From Mycolicibacterium vulneris (GTDB taxonomy: Bacteria; Actinomycetota; Actinomycetes; Mycobacteriales; Mycobacteriaceae), in contig NZ_NCXM01000001.1 in NCBI RefSeq assembly GCF_002104765.1, forward strand, positions 248,001-312,000: a stretch of DNA of 64,000 bases, read 5' to 3'. The notes beneath the pieces are model-generated. The model worked only from the letters and a program-made list of their open reading frames with translations. It had not been told where the DNA came from and did not search any database. The position numbers were made by a program, and so were the translations under genes. Below are positions 46,746-60,594 of the stretch, piece after piece; positions within the stretch are counted from its first letter, which is position 1, and every line of letters starts with the position of its first letter.

Positions 46746-48232
46746 GACTTGTTGAGCACGTGGCGGGTGCGGTCGGCCATGACGGGGACGCCGTTATGGC
46801 CGCCGAGGTCTTGGGCGTAGAGACCGATCGCGTATGCCACACCGCCACCGTTGATGCCCAGCGCGGTGCGGTCGACGTGGTCGAGCGTGTCGGTTTTCTG
46901 GTGGTAATTGGGGTCGAACGGTTGGTCGGCGGTCCCGCCCCACAACTTGGCTTGGTCGGCCGACATCTTGCCCTCGGCGCCCGAGAACAGGCCGCCGGCG
47001 GGGATCCCCGCCAGGGTGAATCCGTCGTAGTCGGACCGGCCGTCGAACGAGGTGTCCTGCGCGGTCTTTCCGGCCGACTTCAGGTACGCGACCAGCGTCC
47101 GCTCGATGCCGGCCGAACCCTCGGGAACCACCGGCTGGCCGCGAGCGTCCGCGGGCAGCGACTGGTCGCCGTCGTAGGTGAAGTAGCCGGGGTTCGGCGA
47201 CGCGAGCATGTCGAAGTTCAGGTACAGCGCAATGTTTTTCAGCGCCGTCAGGTCCAGCGATTCGACGTAGTTGCGCGACCCGATCAGCCCGAGCTCCTCG
47301 GCGCCCCAGAAGCCGAACCGCAGCGCGTTGTGCACCGACGGCGAACTCCCAAGCCGCACGGCGGTTTCCAGCACCGCGGCGACACCCGAGCCGTTGTCGT
47401 TGATGCCCGGCCCGGCGGGCACGCTGTCCAGGTGCGCCCCCGCCATCACCACGTCGGTTCCCGAGCCGGTCTTGGTCTGCGCAATCACGTTGCGGGCCCG
47501 GAAGCTTTGGGCGCTGGCGTTGAGCTTGATCGTGGTGGGCCCCGGCTGCCCCCGCAGCTGCAGGCCCACCGACTTGGTCACGCTGAGCACCGGAATCTTC
47601 ACGTCGGTGGACGGCCCGAGCGTGCCGCCCATCTCTTGTTCGTCGACGTTGTCGGCGATGATCATCGCCGCGGCGCCGCGCTGCGCCGCGGCGTCTTCCT
47701 TCTGGGCGAACGGGCAGGTGCCGCGGTCGACCAACACCACCGCCCCCTGCAGCGGCAGGTTCGCGTAGTCGGAGGCCGCGCAGCCGAGGTTGTTCGCCGG
47801 TGCGGCGACCAGCGGCCCGCTCACCCCGTCCGGCCCGGTGCCCAGGCTGAAGTCCAGTGCGTGCGCCTCCACCGTCTTGCCGCCGACGGTGAGTACCGGC
47901 TTGTCGGCGTGGAACACCCGTGCCGAGAATTCGGGGGTTTGCACGTCAAATCCACTGCCGCGCAAGACATTTACCACGTAGTCGACGCTGGCCTCGTATC
48001 CGGGTGTGCCCACCGCACGGGTGCCGTTGTTGGCGTTGGCGATGTCTTGCAGCTTCGACAGGTGCGCCATCATCGCGTCGGCCGTGACCTTGTCGCGCAG
48101 CGCCGAGGCAAATGCGCCCGCGGCGGCGGGTGTGTGCTGCGAGTCAGACGACCGATGGAAGCAGCCGGTTGAGAATGCGGTCAGGACGACCACGGCGACC
48201 AACGCCGGAATCGTCGTGGATTTGTTCACCAT
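46742..48232 (-). CDS. lpqL: M28 aminopeptidase lipoprotein LpqL
   Basis: A 496-residue exported lipoprotein (lipobox FSTGC, Cys24). The PA domain (about 130-240) is followed by the complete M28 set: GAHLDSVPAGPGINDNGS, FWGAEELGLIGS (catalytic and ligand Glu), YLNFDMLASP (Asp) and NYHQKTDTLDH (His). It should be an active zinc aminopeptidase at the outer face of the membrane. The ATG at 48232 gives a signal peptide directly. The place beside the lpqM relic agrees with Rv0418, and the overlapping downstream copy is a tandem duplicate. Confidence 0.92.
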   Translation of the reverse strand: MVNKSTTIPALVAVVVLTAFSTGCFHRSSDSQHTPAAAGAFASALRDKVTADAMMAHLSKLQDIANANNGTRAVGTPGYEASVDYVVNVLRGSGFDVQTPEFSARVFHADKPVLTVGGKTVEAHALDFSLGTGPDGVSGPLVAAPANNLGCAASDYANLPLQGAVVLVDRGTCPFAQKEDAAAQRGAAAMIIADNVDEQEMGGTLGPSTDVKIPVLSVTKSVGLQLRGQPGPTTIKLNASAQSFRARNVIAQTKTGSGTDVVMAGAHLDSVPAGPGINDNGSGVAAVLETAVRLGSSPSVHNALRFGFWGAEELGLIGSRNYVESLDLTALKNIALYLNFDMLASPNPGYFTYDGDQSLPADARGQPVVPEGSAGIERTLVAYLKSAGKTAQDTSFDGRSDYDGFTLAGIPAGGLFSGAEGKMSADQAKLWGGTADQPFDPNYHQKTDTLDHVDRTALGINGGGVAYAIGLYAQDLGGHNGVPVMADRTRHVLNKS

Positions 48233-48285
48233 CGCGCCCCAGGTTAGCCCGCAGCCCGAGCGCCCCGGTTCAGGACACGGCGGTA

Positions 48286-48711
48286 TCAGACATACAGTGC
48301 GGTGAAGGGCGCAACGGGGATGTTGCGCACCACGAACCAGGCCAGCACCAGCGACAGCGTCACGGCGGCGGCCCAACGCCGATGCTGCCAGCCGCGGATC
48401 CGCCGGCCTACCAGGCGCCCGTAGGTCCAGGAGAAGTACGTCCACAGCAACAGCACGACAGCCGCCAGGCCCAAAGCGTTGAACCTGGCGGCCGCCAACA
48501 GATTGCCGTGCATAAGCGAATAGACCATGCGTAAGCTGCCGCACCCGGGGCAGTCGATCCCCAACAACGCCTTGGTGGGGCATACCGGTAGCGGGCCGTG
48601 CGGCGTGGTCGGGTCACCCGCCCAGATGGCGGCGCACATCAAGGTCGTGGATGCCGCCACCACCAGTGGCGCACCCAGATTCGCGTGCGCCGCCCCCCAG
48701 CGGGTCACCAT
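48286..48711 (-). CDS. DUF2752 membrane protein
   Basis: A 141-residue protein with three probable transmembrane helices (about 13-32, 75-95 and 115-133). The family motif is PTKALLGIDCPGCGSLRMVY, with a CxxC-like DCPGCG. DUF2752 proteins are small bacterial membrane proteins of unknown function. It lies 9 bp after a CD225 protein, a frequent partner, and both are on the same strand. Confidence 0.88.
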   Translation of the reverse strand: MVTRWGAAHANLGAPLVVAASTTLMCAAIWAGDPTTPHGPLPVCPTKALLGIDCPGCGSLRMVYSLMHGNLLAAARFNALGLAAVVLLLWTYFSWTYGRLVGRRIRGWQHRRWAAAVTLSLVLAWFVVRNIPVAPFTALYV

Positions 48712-48720
48712 GATCAGGTT

Positions 48721-49065
48721 CTAGAACATCGCGGCGAGCGCCGCGTTGGTGTTCGTGTTCAGCGCACCGACCGCCATCAGGATGCCGTAGATGACGCCCA
48801 CGACGACGCCGATGACCACCGACCAGATCACCCATTTCTTGGCGCTTTCGGCGGACGCCTGTGCCTCGGCGTAGCGACCCTGCGCCCACAACCCATTGAC
48901 CTGGCTCGACTTGACGATCGCCACGATTCCGAAGGGCAGACAGCAGAAGAGGGTGGCCAGGATCGACCACACCAGATAGTTATTCGGCGCTTGGCCGGCC
49001 GGCTGCTGCGGCGGATAACCGGGAGACGGCGGCGGATAATCCGGCGGAGGAGGGGGTTGTGTCAT
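48721..49065 (-). CDS. CD225/dispanin-like membrane protein
   Basis: A 114-residue protein starting MTQPPPPPDYPPPSPGYPPQ: a Pro-rich cytosolic tail, then a CD225-type hairpin (YLVWSILATLFCCLPFGIVA, IVKSSQVNGLWAQGRYAEAQ, SAKKWVIWSVVIGVVVG). The FCCLPFGIVAIVKSSQV block is the hallmark. Bacterial members have no proven role. The ATG at 49065 is preferred over 49080 because MTQPPPPP is the common start. It forms a pair with the DUF2752 gene. Confidence 0.9.
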   Translation of the reverse strand: MTQPPPPPDYPPPSPGYPPQQPAGQAPNNYLVWSILATLFCCLPFGIVAIVKSSQVNGLWAQGRYAEAQASAESAKKWVIWSVVIGVVVGVIYGILMAVGALNTNTNAALAAMF

Positions 49066-49402
49066 GGATTCTCCAGTCAAGAGAAGTTAGCTGACGTAAA
49101 GCGGTGCTAACCATACCCGAGCGGACTCAGATCGGCACTAGCAATGAAGAAATCTTGTTTTTGCTGCCCCGGTCGCAACGGGCCGGCGGCATCAGTCGGT
49201 CGCCGAAAGGCGGGATTATGTTGGCGCCTCAACATAATTCGTGATTCTGCACGATGGCCGGCGTGACACTATCATTTTCCTGGTCCTCCACGGGTCGAGC
49301 CGAGGAAGGATGCCCACACAGACAATTTCCTGCGGAATGTGTTGCTTTACCACGACATAGCCCTACTATCCGTGTTTAGAAGCGGCCGTTAAGGAGCCAT
49401 TC
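49066..49402. other. Regulatory intergenic region
   Basis: The 337 bp between the divergent CD225 and secreted-protein genes contain no gene. They hold a perfect palindrome (49215-49238) and AT-rich promoter-like segments, including one just before the ribosome-binding site AAGGAG (49390 on). The 13-base string GATCGGCACTAGC at 49130-49142 equals the end of the 58-bp repeat at 6310-6433 and may be an eroded relic of that element. Confidence 0.5.
49215..49238. promoter_or_regulatory. Palindromic operator candidate
   Basis: ATTATGTTG (49215-49223) and CAACATAAT (49230-49238) are perfect 9-bp arms around GCGCCT. The site stands out by AT-richness in a high-GC context and lies between two divergent genes. 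The regulator is unknown; no regulator gene is adjacent. Confidence 0.68.
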
Positions 49403-49933
49403 ATGTCTGATTTCAGCAACGTGCTGAGGGCGGCGACAGCAACGGCGCTCAGTGGCGGTTTGGCCTTAGCGGGCGGCGGTCCGGCGAGCGCGGATCCGGC
49501 CACCACCGGGAACGCTTCGGATATCAACAAGCTTGCGGCCTCGATGTCGAAGGGTTACGGCCTGAACAACTGCACCGCCCAGAACGTCGACCGCAGCACG
49601 CAACTGGCGGTGCTCACGTGTGGCCAGAGCCCCGACTTGCGCGGCCCGGCGCAGGCCAAGTACGTGCTGTTCACCAATGCCGACAATCTGGCCACCTCGT
49701 TCAAGGCCACCATCAAAGAGGACGTCCTGACCCCGTGCGGGGACGCGGGCGAATCGCCGTCCAAGTGGCACAAGGACGGTTCGACCGCCACTGCCGGGCA
49801 GGCGGCATGCGGCACTTACCAAAACGCCGCCGAAATCATCTGGACCACCGACGCCAACAACATGCTGAGTTACCTGCGCGCGTCCAACACCGACGTTGCG
49901 GCGCTCTACCGGTGGTGGCGTGCCAACGGGTGA
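49403..49933 (+). CDS. Secreted protein, paralogue 1 of a tandem pair
   Basis: A 176-residue exported protein. The signal peptide ends near PASADPAT; the mature domain has four Cys (LNNC, LTCGQSP, TPCGDAGESP, AACGTYQN) that probably form two disulfides, and ends ALYRWWRANG. AAGGAG precedes the ATG. It is similar over the whole length to the next gene (KGYGLNNC, CGDAGxSP, CGTY, WTTDA, ALY-WWR-NG). The domain resembles extracellular sensor-type domains of mycobacteria, but I cannot name a family or role. Confidence 0.82.
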   Translation: MSDFSNVLRAATATALSGGLALAGGGPASADPATTGNASDINKLAASMSKGYGLNNCTAQNVDRSTQLAVLTCGQSPDLRGPAQAKYVLFTNADNLATSFKATIKEDVLTPCGDAGESPSKWHKDGSTATAGQAACGTYQNAAEIIWTTDANNMLSYLRASNTDVAALYRWWRANG

Positions 49934-50022
49934 GGTACCCGCTGTGCCACAACCGATCTGTGGACCGATAACCGAGAAGCGTTCGCCCCTCTTTATTTCC
50001 ATCAACCGCAGGGAGTCAGAAA

Positions 50023-50544
50023 ATGTCACATTGGAACACCGCGCTGCGCGTCGTGTCGGCCGCAACTTTCACAGGCAGTTTGGCTTTCGCGGGTGTCGGC
50101 GCCGCGAACGCCGAACCCAACACCGGTAACGCATCGGACATGAACACGCTGGCCGCCTCGCTGTCGAAGGGCTACGGCCTGAACAACTGCAAGCCGCAAG
50201 AGCTCTCCGAAACCGGCGAACTGGCCGAACTGGTCTGCGGGCAGAGCCCAGACTCCAACGGCCCGGGATCCGGTGTCTACGCCCTGTTCTCCAACAGCAC
50301 GAATCTGGGCTCCGCCTTCAGTTCCACCATTAAAGACGTGTCCCTGGCCGCGTGTGGGGACGCCGGGGCGTCACCGGGAACCTGGAAGCAGAACGGCCAG
50401 ACGGGCGGCCAGATCGCGTGTGGCACCTATAAGAACTACGCGACATTGACCTGGACCACCGATGCCAAGAACGTATTGGGTCACCTGACCGCATCCAATT
50501 CCGACGTCAGCGCGCTCTACCAGTGGTGGCGCACCAACGGCTGA
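50023..50544 (+). CDS. Secreted protein, paralogue 2 of a tandem pair
   Basis: A 173-residue exported protein, MSHWNTALRVVSAATFTGSL at the start, with signal peptide to about ANAEPNT. The four Cys and the segments YGLNNC, VCGQSPDSNGP, AACGDAGASPGTW, IACGTYKN and SALYQWWRTNG match those of the gene 89 bp upstream, so this is a tandem duplication. The spacer between the genes has a purine-rich AGGGAG site, so they may be one transcript. Function unknown. Confidence 0.82.
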   Translation: MSHWNTALRVVSAATFTGSLAFAGVGAANAEPNTGNASDMNTLAASLSKGYGLNNCKPQELSETGELAELVCGQSPDSNGPGSGVYALFSNSTNLGSAFSSTIKDVSLAACGDAGASPGTWKQNGQTGGQIACGTYKNYATLTWTTDAKNVLGHLTASNSDVSALYQWWRTNG

Positions 50545-50547
50545 CGT

Positions 50548-52260
<1,713 letters not shown>

Positions 52261-52309
52261 TGGCGCCGCTCCTTCTCATCGCTTCGCTGAAGCATCGTCG
52301 CAGCGCGGA

Positions 52310-53341
52310 TCATTGGTGTGCTCCCACCGGGGCAAGTTCGGAAACGATCTGCTCTGCCGTCCAGGGCGCCAACAGGAATCCCGACCGGCCGTGGCCGGCG
52401 GCGACCAGCGTCCGCGCGTCCAGGCGGTGCACCAGCGGCAGATTATCGGGAGTCATCGGGCGCAGCCCGGCGGCGCACTCGGCCAGCTCGTATTCGCCCA
52501 GCGCCGGCAGCACCGCGCACGCGTCGTCGAGCAGGTCACGCACCCCCGACACGACCGGGGCGGTGTCGCGCCCGTGTTCGTATTGGGTGGCCCCGACCAC
52601 CACCCCGTCGGCACGCGGCACCAGATACACCTGCCGTCCGTGCACGCGAGCGCGAACAACCCGCTGCGGCAACGGCATACAACCCTTGCGCCATCGCAAG
52701 CGCAGCACTTCGCCCTTCACCGGCCGCACCGGCAGGCCGGGCCACAGCGCCGGCGCGTCGATGCCGTTGGCGATCACCACCGCGTCGGCCTCGACGCCCG
52801 ACAGGTCGCGCACCGGCGGCGCCCACGCCACCCCGAGGCGCTCGCACTCCGCGCCGAGCGCCTCCACCACCGCGCGGTTGTCCACGGCCAGTTCGGTGGG
52901 CGCCCGAAAGCCGTGCCGGATGCCCTGCGCCAGCAGGGGTTCGATGTCGCGGGCGGCCGATTCCCAGACCACCGGATGCCCCTGGGCGGACAACCACTCG
53001 GCGACCGTGCGCAGGTCTTCGACATCGGCGCGGTCGACGGCCACCACCAGCGACTCGCGCGCGGTGACCACCTCGGCCGGCAGCCCGTCCAGGAAGCCGC
53101 CCTCGCGCCACAGCCGCAGCGATTCCAGGCCCAGCCGCAACAACCGCTCTTCGCCGGGCCAGCCCTCGCTGTGCGGCGCCAGCATTCCGCCGGCGACCCA
53201 CGACGCGCCCTTGTGGTCGCCGCGGTGCACCCGCACCGACCACCCGGCCTGCGCGGCCCGGCGCGCCACCGCGAGCCCGATGACGCCGCCGCCGATGACG
53301 GCCAGCGACCCCAGCGGGGGTCCCGAGGGCATCCCGGTCAT
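52310..53341 (-). CDS. thiO: Glycine oxidase ThiO
   Basis: A 343-residue FAD-dependent oxidase making the dehydroglycine used by ThiG. The dinucleotide-binding motif GGGVIGLAVARRAA lies at about residues 14-27, and the C-terminal AAGHGRSGFLLAPWTA holds the second FAD-contact region. The ATG at 53341 is chosen because an in-frame ATG at 53365 lies inside the TPP riboswitch. It heads the thiO-thiS-thiG operon. Orthologue of Rv0415c. Confidence 0.95.
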   Translation of the reverse strand: MTGMPSGPPLGSLAVIGGGVIGLAVARRAAQAGWSVRVHRGDHKGASWVAGGMLAPHSEGWPGEERLLRLGLESLRLWREGGFLDGLPAEVVTARESLVVAVDRADVEDLRTVAEWLSAQGHPVVWESAARDIEPLLAQGIRHGFRAPTELAVDNRAVVEALGAECERLGVAWAPPVRDLSGVEADAVVIANGIDAPALWPGLPVRPVKGEVLRLRWRKGCMPLPQRVVRARVHGRQVYLVPRADGVVVGATQYEHGRDTAPVVSGVRDLLDDACAVLPALGEYELAECAAGLRPMTPDNLPLVHRLDARTLVAAGHGRSGFLLAPWTAEQIVSELAPVGAHQ

Positions 53342-53349
53342 TGTCGAGC

Positions 53350-53452
53350 CTCCCTTCGCCGGCATGACCCGGATCAGGTGTGACGGTAAGGGCAGGTCCG
53401 GATGGGTCCGGCTGTGCCCACTCTCAGCCCCGCAGTCACTCGACTACCCGGG
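53350..53452 (-). promoter_or_regulatory. TPP riboswitch upstream of thiO
   Basis: On the minus strand the order is GGGGCTGAGAGTGGGC (about 53421-53436), a variable arm, ACCTGATCCGGGTCATGCCG, then GCGAAGGGAGG (about 53349-53359), the full THI-box pattern. The last AAGGGAGG is also the ribosome-binding site for the ATG at 53341. Thiamine pyrophosphate should therefore repress thiO-thiS-thiG by hiding it. Confidence 0.95.
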
Positions 53453-53507
53453 ACTCCCGTGTCTAGTAGTTCTCTTCGGCTCCACGCTAGCGCGCTAGCG
53501 TCTCGGT

Positions 53508-54194
53508 GTGCAGCGTCCCTTTGGTAGACGACTTTCCGTTCTGGCCACCGCGCGGTTGTACCTGTGCACCGACGCGCGCCGTGAGCGCGGCGATTTGGCC
53601 GAGTTCGCCGACGCCGCCCTGGCCGGCGGCGTGGACATCATCCAGCTGCGCGACAAGGGATCGGCCGGTGAGCAGCGGTTCGGCCCGCTCGAGGCGCGCG
53701 AGGAGCTGGCGGCGTGCCAGATCCTGGCCGACGCGGCCCGCCGGCACGGCGCCTTGTTCGCCGTCAACGACCGCGCCGACATCGCTCGCGCGGCCGGCGC
53801 CGACGTGCTGCACCTCGGGCAGGGCGACCTGCCGCCCGCCGTCGCCCGCGACATCGCCGGGCCGGACGTGCTGCTTGGGCTGTCCAGCCACGACCGCGAG
53901 CAGGCCGCCGCCGCGGCAGCGCTCGGCGAAGCGGACTACTTCTGCGTCGGGCCGTGCTGGCCCACGCCCACCAAACCGGGCCGCCAGGCGCCGGGCCTGG
54001 GACTGGTGCGGGCCGCCGCCGAGTTCGGAACCGACAAGCCGTGGTTCGCGATCGGCGGCATCGACGAGCAGCGGCTGCCCGAGGTGCTCGACGCCGGCGC
54101 CCGGCGCATCGTGGTGGTGCGGGCGATCACCGCGGCCGCCGACCCGCGGGCCGCGGCGCAGCGGCTCAGCTCGGCGCTGGCAGCAGCGAGCTGA
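53508..54194 (+). CDS. thiE: Thiamine-phosphate synthase ThiE
   Basis: A 228-residue TIM-barrel enzyme joining the pyrimidine diphosphate with thiazole phosphate. [46 protein letters not shown] and [28 protein letters not shown] are the standard motifs. GTG start at 53508. It is divergent from thiO, with its own start region only about 50 bp beyond the riboswitch. It overlaps mutT3 by 29 bp at the 3' end. Orthologue of Rv0414c. Confidence 0.96.
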   Translation: MQRPFGRRLSVLATARLYLCTDARRERGDLAEFADAALAGGVDIIQLRDKGSAGEQRFGPLEAREELAACQILADAARRHGALFAVNDRADIARAAGADVLHLGQGDLPPAVARDIAGPDVLLGLSSHDREQAAAAAALGEADYFCVGPCWPTPTKPGRQAPGLGLVRAAAEFGTDKPWFAIGGIDEQRLPEVLDAGARRIVVVRAITAAADPRAAAQRLSSALAAAS

Positions 54195-54798
54195 TCCGGC
54201 GGGTCAGCTGCGAGGGCTCTTGGCCTGCGTCACCGGGCATGCACCAGACGAAGACGCCGGCCTCGATCTCGATCGTGCGCGGCAGGTATTGCCGTCGCTC
54301 GTCGCCGTGGTCCAGCGGCAGCACCGCCGGCGCGGCCCGCAGCCGCTGCCAGCTGGCCGCGAAGCCGGGGTGCAGCGGCAGGTCGGACACCTCCGTTTCG
54401 GCGACCCAGCGCATCTCGGCGCTTTCCCGATTGGGCACGGTGTGTAGCAACTCATCGGCGTCGGCGACGACGGTGGTGTAGCTCCAGTGCGTGCCGGCGA
54501 TCCCGGCGACCTCGGCTGTGACCACGGTGGCGCGCACCGCGAGCCGCTCACCGACCAGCCCGGCCTCTTCGTTCGCTTCGCGGACCGCGGTCTCCTCCGG
54601 CGTTTCGTGGCTGTCCCGGGCACCGCCGGGCAGCCCCCACGTCCCGCCCTGGTGACTCCACACCGCGCGATGCTGCAGCAGCACCGCGGGGGTGCCGTCG
54701 GGTTGCGGGGCCCGCAGCAGCAAACCCGCCGCTCCGAAGCGGCCCCAGTAATGGGCGCCGCCGTCGGAGATCACCCAACCGTCACCGTCGCCCTGCAC
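54166..54798 (-). CDS. mutT3: Nudix hydrolase MutT3
   Basis: A 210-residue Nudix enzyme. The Nudix box is complete: [24 protein letters not shown] (GX5EX7REUXEEXGU). M. tuberculosis MutT3 (Rv0413) hydrolyses 8-oxo-dGTP/dGDP-type damaged nucleotides. The GTG at 54798 is the start nearest to the conserved GDGDGWVI; an upstream GTG at 54852 would add 18 residues and give a length similar to MutT3. Convergent with thiE. Confidence 0.92.
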   Translation of the reverse strand: MQGDGDGWVISDGGAHYWGRFGAAGLLLRAPQPDGTPAVLLQHRAVWSHQGGTWGLPGGARDSHETPEETAVREANEEAGLVGERLAVRATVVTAEVAGIAGTHWSYTTVVADADELLHTVPNRESAEMRWVAETEVSDLPLHPGFAASWQRLRAAPAVLPLDHGDERRQYLPRTIEIEAGVFVWCMPGDAGQEPSQLTRRISSLLPAPS

Positions 54799-54938
54799 GG
54801 ATTCAGGATATGCAGACTTGGTTTGGGCGCCGTCAATTGCGTCCGCCTCCACCCATCCACCCGAGCATGCTCTTAGACTTCGCTTATAGAGGTCCGTGCA
54901 GCGAAACGAAATGGCCGAGAGATGAGGGCTGATAAGAC

Positions 54939-56257
54939 GTGACGGTTGAGCTCGCGCACCCGTCGACCGAGCCGCAGGGATCGCGGTCACCGGCCGAACC
55001 GGCTCATCCACGCTGGTGGTTCATCTCGACGACGCCGGGCCGCATCTTGACCATCGGGATCGTGCTGGCCGCGCTCGGCGGGATAAGCGCTTTCGCCACC
55101 TCGACCACCATCAACCACCGGCAGCAGGTGCTCACCACCGTGCTCAACCACACCGAGCCGCTGTCGTTCGCCGCCGGCCGGCTCTACACCACGCTGTCGG
55201 TCGCCGATGCCGCCGCGGCCACCGCGTTCATCGCCGAGGCCGAGCCGCAGCCGGTTCGCCAGCGCTACGAGCAGGCGATCACCGACGCGTCCGTCGCGGT
55301 GACCCGTGCCTCGAGCGGCCTCACCGACGAGCCGCTGGTGCAGCTGCTGGGCCGGATCAACGCCGAGCTGGCCGTCTACACCGGGCTCATCGAAATCGCC
55401 CGGACCAACAACCGGGAGGGCAACCCGGTCGGGTCGTCGTACCTGTCGGAGGCGTCGGGGTTGATGCAATCGACGATCCTGCCCGACGCGGCCAAGTTGT
55501 ATCAGGCGACGTCGGAGCGGGTGGACGCAGAGACCACCGCGTCAACGCAGATCCCGGCGCCGGTCATCACGGTGGTCGGCGCCACCGTGATCTTCGGCGC
55601 GTTCTCACACCGCTGGCTGGCGCGGCGCACGCGGCGCCGAATCAACCCAGGCCTGGTGGTGGGTGCACTCGCTATTCTCGTCATGGTGGTTTGGGTTGGA
55701 ACTGCGCTGACCATTTCTACGGCGGCCAGTCGTAGCGCGAAGGACACTGCCGCGGAATCCCTCAAGACCGTCACCAACGTCGCGATCACCGCCCAGCAGG
55801 CGCGCGCCGACGAGACGCTGTCATTGATCCGTCGCGGCGACGAGGAGAAGCGCAAGCAGTCGTTCTATCAGCGCCTCGATTCCATGCACCGCCAGCTCGA
55901 CCAGTACATGTCGCGCAGCGACGCCGTGGACAAGCCGGACCTGGAAGGCGCCGATCAGCTGCTGCTGCGCTGGCGGCAGGCCAACGATCGGATCACCTCG
56001 TACATCTCGGTCGGTAACTACCGGGCCGCCACCCAGGTGGCGCTGGGCAGCAGCGAAGACGACTCCACCCCGGCGTTCGACAAGCTGGAAGACGAGCTGG
56101 TCAAGGCCATGGACCAAGGCCGCATCCACCTGCGCAACGACGTCATCAACGCGCGCAGCGGGCTGTCCGGAGCCCAGGTGGGTGGCGTGGTGCTCAGCCT
56201 GGGCGCCGCGATCGCGGTGGCGCTGGGCCTGTGGCCGAGGCTGAAAGAGTATCGATA

Positions 56258-56258
<1 letters not shown>
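54939..56258 (+). CDS. glnX: Membrane protein GlnX (Rv0412c-like)
   Basis: A 439-residue membrane protein with GTG start. A first transmembrane helix (about 28-48) is followed by an extracellular helical segment, then two helices (about 206-222 and 236-258), another extracellular helical segment rich in charged residues, and a final helix (about 410-430), so it resembles a duplicated four-helix sensor. In M. tuberculosis this protein, GlnX, works with GlnH and PknG in sensing amino acids such as Asp/Glu. The stop shares a base with glnH (TAATG). Confidence 0.92.
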
Positions 56259-59520
<3,262 letters not shown>

Positions 59521-59528
59521 GGTTTCGC

Positions 59529-59564
59529 GTCTGGGCCCGGCGGCCACCCCGGGGCCTCTTTTTC
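59529..59564 (+). terminator. Probable intrinsic terminator after pknG
   Basis: A GC-rich hairpin, GGGCCCGG pairing imperfectly with CCGGGGCC around GGCCACC, followed by TCTTTTT. It begins 9 bp after the pknG stop. The fit to a rho-independent terminator is good except for one bulge. Confidence 0.68.
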
Positions 59565-59570
59565 CGGCGA

Positions 59571-59662
59571 GTGTGAATTCGCCGGCTTTGAGTGTGAACA
59601 CCGGGCGGCGACACGCCGACAAACCCCGCCCTGGGTTCACATTCAAAGCCGGGGATTCACAG
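59571..59662. repeat. Long imperfect palindrome between pknG and the DUF559 gene
   Basis: The left arm (59571-59605: GTGTGAATTC, CCGGCTTTGAGTGTGAAC) is mirrored by the right arm (59630-59662: GTTCACATTCAAAGCCGG, GGATTCACAG), about 30 of 34 positions pairing, with a 24-bp loop region. The stop codon of the minus-strand DUF559 gene lies in the right arm. This is the form of a small non-autonomous palindromic element or a bidirectional terminator. Confidence 0.72.
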
Positions 59663-60500
59663 TCGATTTCGCCAGCGCCGCGCGCACCCGGCGCACGATG
59701 CCGGCCGGCCGGTCCTCGGCGACGACCCGGACGACGGTCCAGCCCAACTCCTCGAGCATCTCCATGCGACGAATGTCTTTGACGTATTGCCTTCGGTCGC
59801 TGCGATGTTGGTCGCCGTCGTACTCCACCGCGACCATCGACCGCGGCCAACCCAGGTCGAGGTAGGCGACCGGAAGGCCGTCGGCCCCAAACACGGGAAT
59901 CTGGGTCTGCGGCCGGGGCAGGCCGGCGTCGATGAGAAACAGCCGCAGATAGCTTTCCCGCGGTGACTGCGCGCCAGGGTCGACCAAGTCGAGCGCGGCC
60001 TCCAGTCGCCGCAGCCCGGGCGTGCATGGGTGTGCCTTGGTGATCCGCACCACGTCGTCGACCTTGAAACCCGTTGCGCGGGCGAGCGCGTCGAGCCGAA
60101 CGACCGCCGAGCGGACCGCCCCGCGGCGGCCGATGTCGAACGCCGTTCGCTCCGGTGTGGTGACCGCGAGCCCGTCGCACAGCTGCGTCTCGCCGACACC
60201 CAGCGTTTCGCGGCGCGTCAGCACCCCGTCCGGTGGGCGGGTGTTGGTGTGTATCAGCTCGACCGGAACATCGTCGGGGATCCACCGCGCGCCATGCAGC
60301 GCCGCCGCGGCCGCTCCCCCGATGACCGCCCTTCGTCCCGACCACAACCACGCCGCGCGGGTGCGCACCCGCAGGGACGGCTCGACGTGCGCGGACACGT
60401 AGACGTTCGGAAAAATCGGCCGGTAGGCCGCCCGAAGCCGATGGCGACTCAGCCGGCCGGACGCCAGCTCCTCGCTGCCGATCAGCGGAGCATCTTTCAT
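59643..60500 (-). CDS. DUF559 protein with AbiEi-like N-terminal and endonuclease-fold C-terminal domain
   Basis: A 285-residue protein starting MKDAPLIGSEELASGRLSRH. The first 180 residues resemble the AbiEi antitoxin-like winged helix plus C-terminal region (VNVYVSAHVE-like, TTPERTAFDIGRRG). The last 90 carry DUF559, a Vsr/restriction-endonuclease-like fold: VAVEYDGDQHRSDRRQYVKD and EMLEELGWTVVRV, with the ExD and H residues of that family. Such proteins are numerous in mycobacteria; role unknown, possibly DNA cleavage. It is divergent from the DUF1800 gene. Confidence 0.85.
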   Translation of the reverse strand: MKDAPLIGSEELASGRLSRHRLRAAYRPIFPNVYVSAHVEPSLRVRTRAAWLWSGRRAVIGGAAAAALHGARWIPDDVPVELIHTNTRPPDGVLTRRETLGVGETQLCDGLAVTTPERTAFDIGRRGAVRSAVVRLDALARATGFKVDDVVRITKAHPCTPGLRRLEAALDLVDPGAQSPRESYLRLFLIDAGLPRPQTQIPVFGADGLPVAYLDLGWPRSMVAVEYDGDQHRSDRRQYVKDIRRMEMLEELGWTVVRVVAEDRPAGIVRRVRAALAKSTVNPRL

Positions 60501-60594
60501 GCCGCGCAGGGTCGCACGCGTGCGCCGCATCGCGTGCACCTGCATACACAGGCGTCGCAAGGAAATCTCAAGAAGGGTTCGGCATAGTTGATGC

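Noticed and set aside
53342..53365. ATG at 53365 as start of thiO
   Set aside because: It lies within the conserved 3' part of the TPP riboswitch; the ATG at 53341 follows the riboswitch ribosome-binding site directly.
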